Below are positions 41,035 through 49,065 of a stretch of DNA of 58,862 nt, piece by piece. The notes below the pieces were generated by a model. It was given only the letters and a program-made list of their open reading frames with translations. It had not been told where the DNA came from and made no database searches. The position numbers and the translations under genes were made by a program. The stretch lies in assembly GCF_025989185.1 (NCBI RefSeq), contig NZ_JAPDNT010000029.1:1-58862 (forward strand). Reading direction: 5' to 3'. This DNA is from Limobrevibacterium gyesilva. GTDB taxonomy: Bacteria > Pseudomonadota > Alphaproteobacteria > Acetobacterales > Acetobacteraceae. Positions within the stretch are counted from its first letter, which is position 1; each line of letters begins with the position of its first letter.

Positions 41035-41715
41035 TCAACCGCCCGGCTGATCCGGTACGTGAAAAACGATCGAGATGTATTTCGCCGGCAGGCTGCGCAA
41101 CACCTCGGGTCCATGCGGTGCGTCGGAATCGAACATCAGGCTGTCGCCGGGCCGGAGCGAATACAGCCGTTTGCCGTGACGGTAGTCCACCTCCCCCTCC
41201 AGCATGTAAAGGAATTCGATGCCGGGATGCTGGAAGATCGGAAAGTTCTCGGATTTTTCGGTGAGCGTAATCAGATACGGTTCGACGTGCAGCGATTTGC
41301 GCCGGAGATGCCCGAGCAGTCGATACTCATGCCCCGCCCGGCTGCCGCGCCGCTCGATCGTCTCGCCGCTGCCCGCCGGCACGAACGACGCCTCCCGCGT
41401 TTCCTCGTATTTGCGGAAGAACGAGGTCATCGGCACGTTCAGCGCTTTCGACAGCGACTGCAAGGTCGCCAACGATGCCGATGTGGCGCCGTTCTCGATC
41501 TTCGACAGCATGCCGGGCGAGATTCCTGCCAGCTTACCGAGCTCGGTCACCGTCAGGTCGAGCTGACGGCGGATCTCGCGAACGGACTGGCCGATCGCGA
41601 TTTCGAGACCGTTCTCCTGCACGCCGACGAGCTCATCGTGCCACGTCGGCGGGCGGGGCGCCGCAGCCTCCTTCGCTATGGTCCTTATCTTCCTTTGCTT
41701 GGCAGCAGATGCCAT
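41035..41715 (-). CDS. XRE-type regulator with C-terminal cupin domain (PuuR-like)
   Basis: A 226-residue regulator. The helix-turn-helix spans about 40-95: IGQSVREIRRQLDLTVTELG, KLAGISPGMLSKIENG, ATSASLATLQSLSKAL. The cupin domain in the C-terminal half has FQHPGIEFLYMLEGEVDYRHG and YSLRPGDSLMFDSDAPHGPE. This architecture is that of PuuR and related repressors of polyamine and amine catabolism, where the cupin senses the substrate. The gene diverges from the 12-gene operon starting at 41963, its probable target. I use ATG 41715; upstream in-frame ATGs reach 41754. Confidence 0.87.
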   Translation of the reverse strand: MASAAKQRKIRTIAKEAAAPRPPTWHDELVGVQENGLEIAIGQSVREIRRQLDLTVTELGKLAGISPGMLSKIENGATSASLATLQSLSKALNVPMTSFFRKYEETREASFVPAGSGETIERRGSRAGHEYRLLGHLRRKSLHVEPYLITLTEKSENFPIFQHPGIEFLYMLEGEVDYRHGKRLYSLRPGDSLMFDSDAPHGPEVLRSLPAKYISIVFHVPDQPGG

Positions 41716-41849
41716 GGACTCGATGCTCCAGAAGCTTCCCATTGTGCCGGTCAATCACACTGGCGACAATCATCGTCGCACAGCCAACCCCGACGATGCC
41801 GGTGCCATTTCGTACCGCCTCTGAATGTGCGGAGCGAGCGGGCTGCTGT

Positions 41850-41910
41850 CCACCAGATTATTCATCTCTGGAAAATTTTATTCTTCCCAATCATAATTGC
41901 TCCTGATAGC
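41850..41910. promoter_or_regulatory. AT-rich divergent promoter region
   Basis: The 247-bp gap between the XRE-cupin start and the first operon gene contains a marked AT-rich tract at about 41856-41900 (for example GGAAAATTTTATTCTTCC) in otherwise GC-rich DNA. It is the best place for the divergent promoters and the regulator's binding site. I cannot fix -35/-10 boxes with confidence. Confidence 0.35.
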
Positions 41911-41962
41911 TTTGGCTGCGCGAAGACCGGACGGTAACCGGCAGCGAAAAGGGAGGCACTTC

Positions 41963-43546
41963 ATGATCGGAAGGCGGACGTTCCTGGGGGCGGGAGCCGC
42001 GGCGCTGGCCGCCCCGCATATCGTCGCAGCCGAAGCCACGCGGGTGCTCAAGATGATCCCGCAGATCGATCTGACGGTGTTCGATCCTGTCTGGACCTCG
42101 TCCTATGCCACCCGCAATCACGGGATGATGGTCTTTGACACGCTGTACGGCATGGATGAGCACTACAGGATCTGGCCGCAGATGGTTGCCGGCCACACCG
42201 TCGAAGACGCCGGCAAGACCTGGCGCCTGACGCTGCGGCCGGGCCTGAATTTCCACGACGGGACGCCGGTGCTGGCGCGCGACTGCGTCGCCAGCATCAA
42301 TCGCTGGGGCAAGCGCGACAGCCTGGGCCAGACGTTGATGGCGCTGACCGACGAACTGTCCGCGGCCGATGATCGCACCATTGTGTTCCGCCTGAAGAAG
42401 CCTTTCGCGTTGCTGCCGGGTGCGCTCGGCAAACCCAGCAGCAACATCTGCGCCATCATGCCGGAGCGTCTGGCGAAAACCGACCCGTTCACCGCGGTGA
42501 CGGAAATGGTCGGCAGCGGCCCATTCCGCTTCAAGGCGAGTGAACTCCTTTCGGGATCGCGGATCGTCTACGAACGCAACACCGACTATGTGCCGCGCGA
42601 TCAGGGTGTGCCGAGTTTCACCTCCGGGCCGAAGATAGTGCATTTCGACCGCGTCGAATGGCACGTCATCAACGACGCGGCGACGGCGGCCAATGCGCTG
42701 CTGAAAGGCGAGGTCGACTGGTGGGAACAGACCAGCCCGGACCTGCTGCCGTTGTTGCGGAGCAACAAGGGCCTGAAGGTGGAGATCCAGGACCGCACGG
42801 GCAATATCGGCCTGATGCGACCGAATTTCCTGCATCCACCCTTCGACAACCCGGCCATCCGGCGCGCCCTGTGGAGCGTCATCGATCAGAAGGACTTCAG
42901 CGTCGCTGGCGGCGGCGCGGATCCGTTGCTGACCCGGGTGCCCGTCGGTGTGTTCTGTCCCGGCACGCCGATGGACAGCGACGTTGGCATGGACCTGCTG
43001 ACCGGTCCGCGCGACTACGACCGCGCCCGGCGCGATCTGCAGGCCGCCGGCTATAAGGGCGAGAAAGTGGTGATGCTGCAGGCAACCGATGCCACGCTCA
43101 ACAATGCGTTCGCCAATGTCGCCGCCGACATGCTGAAAAAAATCGGTATGAACGTCGAACTGCAGGCATCCGACTGGGGTACGCTGGTGACGCGTCGCGC
43201 CAAGAAGGACCGGCCGGATCAGGGCGGCTGGAACATCTTCTTCACCAGCTTCGCCGGCATGGATCTGTTCAACCCAGCAACCGACCCGTTGGTGCGCGGC
43301 AATGGTACGGCCGGCTGGTTCGGCTGGCCGACCATGCCGGCGCTGGAGCGGTTGCGCGATGCCTGGCTGGATGCACCCGACCTTGCCGGCCAGCAGAAGA
43401 TCGCGCGCGAGATCCAGGCGGAGGTGTTTCGGGAGGTGCCATATTATCCGCTCGGTCAGATCCTGATCCCAACAGCCTACAAGACCGATCTCACCGGAAT
43501 GCTCAACGGCGGCTATGTGATTTCCTGGAATGTGAAGCGGGCCTGA
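41963..43546 (+). CDS. Peptide-type ABC transporter substrate-binding protein (SBP_bac_5)
   Basis: A 527-residue periplasmic binding protein of the DppA/OppA family. The N-terminus has a twin-arginine-like signal (MIGRRTFLGAGAAALAAP, cut after VAAEA). The core shows WTSSYATRNHGMMVFDTLY, FRLKKPFALLPGALG, LKGEVDWWEQTSPDLLPLL and PFDNPAIRRALW. The start follows GGGAGG. No matching peptide-type permease or ATPase (DppBCDF) lies nearby; the operon's own permeases are of the polyamine type. It may deliver ligand to a remote transporter or be an orphan. It is the first gene of the catabolic operon. Confidence 0.88.
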   Translation: MIGRRTFLGAGAAALAAPHIVAAEATRVLKMIPQIDLTVFDPVWTSSYATRNHGMMVFDTLYGMDEHYRIWPQMVAGHTVEDAGKTWRLTLRPGLNFHDGTPVLARDCVASINRWGKRDSLGQTLMALTDELSAADDRTIVFRLKKPFALLPGALGKPSSNICAIMPERLAKTDPFTAVTEMVGSGPFRFKASELLSGSRIVYERNTDYVPRDQGVPSFTSGPKIVHFDRVEWHVINDAATAANALLKGEVDWWEQTSPDLLPLLRSNKGLKVEIQDRTGNIGLMRPNFLHPPFDNPAIRRALWSVIDQKDFSVAGGGADPLLTRVPVGVFCPGTPMDSDVGMDLLTGPRDYDRARRDLQAAGYKGEKVVMLQATDATLNNAFANVAADMLKKIGMNVELQASDWGTLVTRRAKKDRPDQGGWNIFFTSFAGMDLFNPATDPLVRGNGTAGWFGWPTMPALERLRDAWLDAPDLAGQQKIAREIQAEVFREVPYYPLGQILIPTAYKTDLTGMLNGGYVISWNVKRA

Positions 43547-43589
43547 TTGCGCGTGCGTGTTGTGCAGCCGGGCTGCAACGGGGGTACTG

Positions 43590-44999
43590 ATGGCCGAACC
43601 GCGAGATTGTGACCTGATCATTCGGAACGGGCTGGTGGTCACGATGGACCCCGAGCGTACCGTCTGGCAGCAAGGCGCCGTCGCCGTCGCCGGCACAGCG
43701 ATCGTCGCTGTTGGCCCGACAACCGAGATCCTGTCGCACTGGCGCGCACCCAGCGTTCTCGATGCGGGCGGCGCACCTGTGCATCCCGGCTTCATCGACG
43801 CTCATTACCACGTCCCCAACCATCTCACCCGCGGTGTCTTCCCCGAGGCGGCGGTGAGCTCGAACTACTTCGCTTCCTACGCGCTGTGGTACGATCGGAT
43901 GGATGAGGAGGACGAGCACGCCGCAGGCTTGTGCGCCGGCCTGGAAATGCTGCGCAGCGGCGTCACCTGCTTCATGGAGCCCGGCACTGTGTTCGCCACC
44001 GCCGCGGTGGCCGCGTCCGCTGAGGCTGTGGGCATCCGTGCCTCGCTATGCGAGCCGTTCCTGTCGGATGCCGGCTATAACGACACGCTGTCACGCATGC
44101 GCCGCGTGCTGCCGGACACCGCACGCTGCCTGCGCACGCTTGGCCAGGAGCTGTGGCGCAACCGCGACGACACGGCACTGGTGCGCGGCCATGTCGGCCT
44201 GTTCGGCAGCGGCTCGGCTTCTGATGAACTCACCCGGTCCGCCTCCGCGCTGGCAAAGGAGGAGGGAGCCGTCTTCACCCAGCACCAGAATACCAGGGTC
44301 TCCGAGGTGCAGGCGCAGGAGGCCATGGTCGGCGGCACGCATCCCTTGCTGCACCTCGCCGAATTGGGTGCGCTCGGGCCGCACTGTTCGTTCACCCACA
44401 TGAACCTGATCCGTGACGACGAAGCGCCGGTGGTGCTCGACAGCGGAATGTCTGTGATCTGGTGTGCGGCGGCGTCCATGAACTGGGGGTTCGGCGGCAC
44501 CGGAAGGCGCCGGCCGCACGCGGATTTCCATCGCGCCGGCGTCCCCGTGGCGCTGGGCGTGGACGTGCCGAAATTCGGCCATGATACCGGGCCCCTGGCG
44601 GCGTATCTGCTCAGCCGCGATCATGGCGACAGCGCGCCGCTGGGCATCGAGGACATCTTCGAGATGGCGACGCTGCGCGGCGCGCGGGCGGTCGGGATGG
44701 CAGACCGGATCGGCTCACTGGAGCCAGGCAAGCGCGCCGATATCGTCATCCGCACGATGGCGGACGCGTCGGCGCAACCGGGCTGGTCACCGCTGCAGAA
44801 CATCCTGCTGGCCAGCCGCAGCCGAAGCATAGACACGGTCCTCGTGGACGGACGCATCGTATTGCGGCACGGCTGTTCGACGGTGCTCGATGAAGCGGCC
44901 GTCTACGATCGGGCGCGCCAGCGCGTGACTCGCCTGGCCGCCGCGGTCGGGTTGGCGCCCGCCAGCACCTGGCCGGTGCGGTCGCAGCGCGCGTGTTGA
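43590..44999 (+). CDS. Metal-dependent amidohydrolase (ATZ/TRZ / SsnA-like)
   Basis: A 469-residue TIM-barrel amidohydrolase. The first metal site is GFIDAHYHVPNHL near residue 60 (His-x-His). Further ligands are expected in VFTQHQNTRVSEV (His), CSFTHMNLIRDDE (His) and ALGVDVPKFGHDT (Asp). The composite beta-sandwich is closed by RIGSLEPGKRADIVIRTM. Relatives deaminate or dechlorinate triazines, guanine or S-adenosylhomocysteine, or open cyclic amides. A second Asp/His pair typical of dihydropyrimidinases with carboxylated Lys is not seen. The start at 43590 is supported by GGGGGTACTG; ATG 43557 has no site. It lies 43 bp after the binding protein gene. Confidence 0.87.
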   Translation: MAEPRDCDLIIRNGLVVTMDPERTVWQQGAVAVAGTAIVAVGPTTEILSHWRAPSVLDAGGAPVHPGFIDAHYHVPNHLTRGVFPEAAVSSNYFASYALWYDRMDEEDEHAAGLCAGLEMLRSGVTCFMEPGTVFATAAVAASAEAVGIRASLCEPFLSDAGYNDTLSRMRRVLPDTARCLRTLGQELWRNRDDTALVRGHVGLFGSGSASDELTRSASALAKEEGAVFTQHQNTRVSEVQAQEAMVGGTHPLLHLAELGALGPHCSFTHMNLIRDDEAPVVLDSGMSVIWCAAASMNWGFGGTGRRRPHADFHRAGVPVALGVDVPKFGHDTGPLAAYLLSRDHGDSAPLGIEDIFEMATLRGARAVGMADRIGSLEPGKRADIVIRTMADASAQPGWSPLQNILLASRSRSIDTVLVDGRIVLRHGCSTVLDEAAVYDRARQRVTRLAAAVGLAPASTWPVRSQRAC

Positions 45000-45225
45000 G
45001 ACCCGCGCAAATGTATCCGGATAGATCCGGATCGGGCAGTTGCCCGGGCTGCTGCGAACGGTTCACGGCGGCGGTGCTCACGCTGCCGCTCACCGCACCA
45101 CGTGCCGGCGGAAGGATGGATCTGGGCAGCGCGCCGCGCTGGAACGACGCCGGTGTCCGCGCCGAATACGCCACGTTCCCGATCTGCTTCGCTGATCCGC
45201 AATCATCATGACCCAGAGGTGCAAG

Positions 45226-46266
45226 ATGCGCAAAACCATGCTCCCGCTCGCCGCCGCATTGCTTGCCTGCGCCGCACTTGCAACCCCGGGCCTCGCCCAG
45301 CCCACCGTCACCGTCGTGGACTATGGCGGGACCTGGCAGGCTGCTGAATCGAAAGCCCTGTTCCAGCCGATTGCCAAGAAGCTCGGCGTCACGCTGCGCG
45401 AGGACTCGCTGCAGACCATCGCCGACATCCGCTTGCAGGTGCAGAGCGGCAAGCCGACCTGGGATGTGGTGGCACTCGGCATCGGCGAATGCCTCGCGGC
45501 GGCGAAGGAAGGCCTGTTCGAGCCGGTGGACTACAGCGTGGTCACCAACGCCGCCGATTTTCCACCCGAGTTGCGCGGCCCGAACTATGTCCCCGGAACG
45601 GTGTGGGCGAGCTTCGTACTCACCTGGAGCAAGGAGAAGTTCAAGAACGGCGGTCCGCAGAGCTGGGCCGATTATTTCGACACGAAGAAATTCCCCGGCG
45701 CCCGCGCCGCTTACAACGCGCCACGCTTCATGCTCGAAGCTGCCCTGCTCGCTGACGGCGTCGCCAAGGACAAGGTCTACCCGATCGACATCGACCGCGC
45801 CTTCGCCAAGATCCGCGCCTTCCGCAAGGATGTGGCGGTCTGGTACACCTCATTCGGCCAGGCGGTGGATCTGATCAATGCCGGCGAGGTGGATGTTGTT
45901 CCGGTGCTCGACGGGCGCATCATCGATGCCATCGCCAAGGGCGCAAAATGGGACTTCACTTTCAACCAGGGCATCATCAACGCCGCCTGCAGCGCCATCG
46001 TGAAGGGCGCTCCGAACAAGGCGACGGCGATGAAGTTCCTCAATGAGATGCTCGACCCGGAACTGCAGGCCAATCTGACGAATTATTTCGTCTACGGTCC
46101 TATGAGCCCCAAGGTCTACGCGACCGGCCTGATCAAGCCGGAGGTTGCGGTCAAGCTCAATTCCTATCCCGCCAACTTCAAGATGCAAGTCGTGCTCGAT
46201 CCGCATTGGTGGGCCGACAACCGCGTGCCGGTGCAGTCGCGCTGGGATGCGATGATGAAGGAATGA
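45226..46266 (+). CDS. Polyamine/spermidine-type ABC substrate-binding protein
   Basis: A 346-residue periplasmic protein of the PotD/SBP_bac_8 type. Signal peptide MRKTMLPLAAALLACAAL, cut after PGLAQ. The mature part starts PTVTVVDYGGTWQAAESKAL; QSGKPTWDVVALGIGECLAA, YFDTKKFPGARAAYNAPRFM and FGQAVDLINAGEVDVVPVLDG are typical. It lies 227 bp after the amidohydrolase. The interval holds a short open frame (MDLGSAPRWNDAGVRAEYA) that I do not recognise. The start has GAGG 6 bases upstream. It works with the ATPase and two permeases that follow. Confidence 0.9.
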   Translation: MRKTMLPLAAALLACAALATPGLAQPTVTVVDYGGTWQAAESKALFQPIAKKLGVTLREDSLQTIADIRLQVQSGKPTWDVVALGIGECLAAAKEGLFEPVDYSVVTNAADFPPELRGPNYVPGTVWASFVLTWSKEKFKNGGPQSWADYFDTKKFPGARAAYNAPRFMLEAALLADGVAKDKVYPIDIDRAFAKIRAFRKDVAVWYTSFGQAVDLINAGEVDVVPVLDGRIIDAIAKGAKWDFTFNQGIINAACSAIVKGAPNKATAMKFLNEMLDPELQANLTNYFVYGPMSPKVYATGLIKPEVAVKLNSYPANFKMQVVLDPHWWADNRVPVQSRWDAMMKE

Positions 46267-46270
46267 CCGG

Positions 46271-47359
46271 GTGTCCGTGGCCGAAATGAGCACGCGCGGC
46301 GTTGCCGTCGAGATCGCGCATGTCTCGAAATCCTACGGCCGCGTCGTGGCCCTGGATGACATGAGCCTGTCCATCCGGCCCGGGGAGTTCGTCACCCTCC
46401 TCGGGCCATCAGGCTCGGGCAAGACGACGCTGTTGATGATCCTCGGCGGCTTCGTGCGGCCGACGACGGGGGACATCACCTTCGACGGTCGCGCGGTGGT
46501 GCGCCTGCCGCCGCACAAGCGCAACATCGGCGTCGTCTTCCAGAGCTACGCCCTGTTTCCGAACATGGACGTGGCGGCAAACGTGGCCTTCCCGCTGCGC
46601 CTGCGCCGTCTGCCGGCGCCCGAGATCGCGCGTCGCGTGGCTGCCGCACTCGATCTCGTGCGGCTCGGTGGCTACGGCGCCAGGCAGGTGCATGAACTTT
46701 CCGGCGGCCAGTCGCAGCGCGTGGCGCTCGCCCGCGCCATCGTCTTCGAGCCGGATATCCTGCTGATGGACGAGCCGCTCTCGGCGCTTGACAAGAAGCT
46801 GCGCGAGCAGATGCAGGTCGAGATCCGCCGCCTGCACGACGCGCTTGGCCTTACGACGATCTACGTCACGCACGACCAGCGTGAGGCACTGACGATGTCC
46901 GACCGGGTGGCGGTGATCGCCGGCGGCCGGCTGCGCCAATTCGCCGCGCCGCGCGAACTGTATGAGCGCCCGGCCGACGCCTTCGTTGCCGATTTCGTCG
47001 GCGAGTCGACCCTGCTCCCCGTCGCGCGCATGGGGGCTGGCGTCGCGCTGCAGGGCCAGGCGCTACGCCATGATGGCCCGGTGCCCGATGCGGCCGCCTT
47101 GGTGCTGGTGCTGCGGCCTGAAAAGCTCACCTTTGCCGCACCAGGCGCCAATGCGGACGACATCAACCATCTCCCGGGCACGCTGCGCGGCATCGTCTTT
47201 CAGGGCGAGACGGTGCTCTACCAGGTCGCGCTCGGCGACGGCGGAGAGGTGACGGTGCGCGACCTTTCGCGCAACGAACCGCAGCATGCCGGGTTATTCC
47301 CCGGTGCAGCCGTGACGGTCGCGCTGCACCGCCGCGACACGCTGGTGTTGCCGGCATGA
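46271..47359 (+). CDS. PotA-like ABC transporter ATPase
   Basis: A 362-residue importer ATPase. Walker A LGPSGSGKTTLL near 45, Q-loop NIGVVFQSYALFPNMDV, signature LSGGQSQRVALARAIV, Walker B ILLMDEPLSALDKKLREQM and switch TIYVTHDQREALTMSD. The C-terminal TOBE-type regulatory domain (about 240-360) includes LVLVLRPEKLTFA. The GTG start at 46271 is 4 bp after the binding protein stop; an ATG at 46286 is an alternative. The stop overlaps the next permease start. Confidence 0.9.
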   Translation: MSVAEMSTRGVAVEIAHVSKSYGRVVALDDMSLSIRPGEFVTLLGPSGSGKTTLLMILGGFVRPTTGDITFDGRAVVRLPPHKRNIGVVFQSYALFPNMDVAANVAFPLRLRRLPAPEIARRVAAALDLVRLGGYGARQVHELSGGQSQRVALARAIVFEPDILLMDEPLSALDKKLREQMQVEIRRLHDALGLTTIYVTHDQREALTMSDRVAVIAGGRLRQFAAPRELYERPADAFVADFVGESTLLPVARMGAGVALQGQALRHDGPVPDAAALVLVLRPEKLTFAAPGANADDINHLPGTLRGIVFQGETVLYQVALGDGGEVTVRDLSRNEPQHAGLFPGAAVTVALHRRDTLVLPA

Positions 47360-48231
47360 CCGACGATCGTAACGCTGCCGTCCATGCCCGCGAGGCGCGC
47401 CATGAGCGCGCGCGCATGCTGGGCCTCGCATTGCCCGCGCTCGCCGTCATCGGCGCGGCCGTCGTGGTGCCGATCCTCTGGGTGCTCTATCTCTCGGTTC
47501 TCGATGTCCAGGGCCACTTCACCTTGGGCAATTATTTGGTGCTCGCCACCGAGGGCGCCAACCTCTCCGTCATCGTCACCACGCTGAAAGTCAGCCTGCT
47601 CGTCACGGTCGTTTCCGTCGTCATCGGCTATCCGCTCACCTACCTGCTCGCCCAATTGCCGCCTTCGCTTGCCACCATCTGCATGCTCGGCATCCTGCTG
47701 CCCTACATGACTTCGGTGCTGGTGCGAACCTATGCCTGGATGGTCCTGCTGGGCCGACGCGGCATCGTCAACACGATGCTGGTCTGGCTCGGTATCACCG
47801 ACGCGCCACTGCAACTGATGTTCAACACCACCGCCACCGTCATCGGCATGGTCCACGTCATGGTGCCGTTGCTCGCCTTGCCGCTCTACGCCACCATGCG
47901 GGCAATCGATCACGGCTTCCTGCGTGCCGCCGCCAGCCTTGGCGCCGGGCCAGTGGCAACGTTCTGGCGCGTGTATTTCCCGCTGTCCTTGCCTGGGCTG
48001 AGTGCCGGCACCTTCCTGATCTTCGTAACCAGCCTGGGCTTCTTCATCACGCCGACCGTGCTTGGTGGCGGGCGCGTCACCATGATCGGCCAGCAGATCG
48101 CCACTGCCATTGCGACCTATGACGGCTTCGGCGTCGCCACCGCGCTCGGCGTCGGACTGCTCGCGGCCACCGCCATCCTGCTCGGTTTCGCCATGCGCGT
48201 CCTGCGGCTCGACCTGATGCGCGCGCCATGA
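47356..48231 (+). CDS. PotB-like ABC permease
   Basis: A 291-residue inner-membrane permease with six predicted helices (first at about 20-42, LGLALPALAVIGAAVVVPI). The cytoplasmic EAA loop, which contacts the ATPase, is RAAASLGAGPVATFWRVYFPLSLPG near residue 190. Starts and stops overlap both neighbours by 4 bp. Confidence 0.9.
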   Translation: MTDDRNAAVHAREARHERARMLGLALPALAVIGAAVVVPILWVLYLSVLDVQGHFTLGNYLVLATEGANLSVIVTTLKVSLLVTVVSVVIGYPLTYLLAQLPPSLATICMLGILLPYMTSVLVRTYAWMVLLGRRGIVNTMLVWLGITDAPLQLMFNTTATVIGMVHVMVPLLALPLYATMRAIDHGFLRAAASLGAGPVATFWRVYFPLSLPGLSAGTFLIFVTSLGFFITPTVLGGGRVTMIGQQIATAIATYDGFGVATALGVGLLAATAILLGFAMRVLRLDLMRAP

Positions 48232-49064
48232 CCGCCCGCTTCCTGCTTGCGCCGGCCACCGACACACAGATCACCCATCTCGGCCGCCTCTGGCTCTACG
48301 CCTTCGCCGCCCTCGCACTGGTGTTCCTTGTCGCGCCGACGCTGCTGATCATTCCGATGTCGTTCACTGGTGCCGGCTTCCTCGAATTTCCGCCGCGCAG
48401 CTGGTCGTTGCGCTGGTACATCGCCTATCTCGACTCGCCCGAATGGCGTGATGCCACCCTGGTCTCGCTGCGCGCGGCGACGCTCACCATGCTCCTCGCC
48501 ACCCCTCTCGGCGTGGCCGCCGCCTATGGCGTGCTCGTCGTCGAGCGTCGCACCGCGCGTGCCATCGGCGCGGCAATCAGCGTGCCGATGATGATGCCGG
48601 CGGTGCTGATCGGCATCGGGCTCTATCTGCTCTATGTGCCGCTCGGCCTGAACAACACGCTGGCCGGCCTGGTGCTCGGTCACGTCGCTCTCACCCTGCC
48701 CTACGTGACGCTGCTCGTGCTCGCGCGCATGAAGTCGCACGATCCTCGCCAGGAACTCGCCGCTCAAAGCCTCGGCTGCACGCGCCTGCGCGCTTTCCTG
48801 CTGGTGACGCTGCCGCAGATCCGTTACGCCGTCATCGCGGCAGCGCTGCTCGCCTTCATCTTCTCCTTCGACGAAGGCGTCGTCTCCTACTTCATCGCCA
48901 CCGGCACCGGCGCCACTTTGCCGCGGCGGATGTTCCTCTCGCTGCAGTTCGGCGTCGACCCCACCATTGCCGCCATCTCCAGCCTGCTGATGGTGCTGAC
49001 CATCCTTCTGGTGGCGGCCATCCAGATCATCCAGTCCCGCGGCGGGCCAAGACGGAAGGCATGA
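48228..49064 (+). CDS. PotC-like ABC permease
   Basis: A 278-residue inner-membrane permease, partner of the PotB-like gene. The first helix is LWLYAFAALALVFLVAPTLL. SWSLRWYIAYLDSPEWRDAT is typical of PotC-type proteins, and the EAA loop is LAAQSLGCTRLRAFLLVTLPQ near residue 180. The 4-bp overlap with the previous gene and the 1-bp gap to hyuA keep the transport and hydrolase genes in one transcript. Confidence 0.9.
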   Translation: MTARFLLAPATDTQITHLGRLWLYAFAALALVFLVAPTLLIIPMSFTGAGFLEFPPRSWSLRWYIAYLDSPEWRDATLVSLRAATLTMLLATPLGVAAAYGVLVVERRTARAIGAAISVPMMMPAVLIGIGLYLLYVPLGLNNTLAGLVLGHVALTLPYVTLLVLARMKSHDPRQELAAQSLGCTRLRAFLLVTLPQIRYAVIAAALLAFIFSFDEGVVSYFIATGTGATLPRRMFLSLQFGVDPTIAAISSLLMVLTILLVAAIQIIQSRGGPRRKA

Positions 49065-49065
49065 C

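Noticed and set aside
44993-45211. Small + strand gene between the amidohydrolase and the PotD-like gene
   Set aside because: The 72-codon frame has no ribosome binding site and matches nothing I know; part of it looks protein-like but support is too thin.
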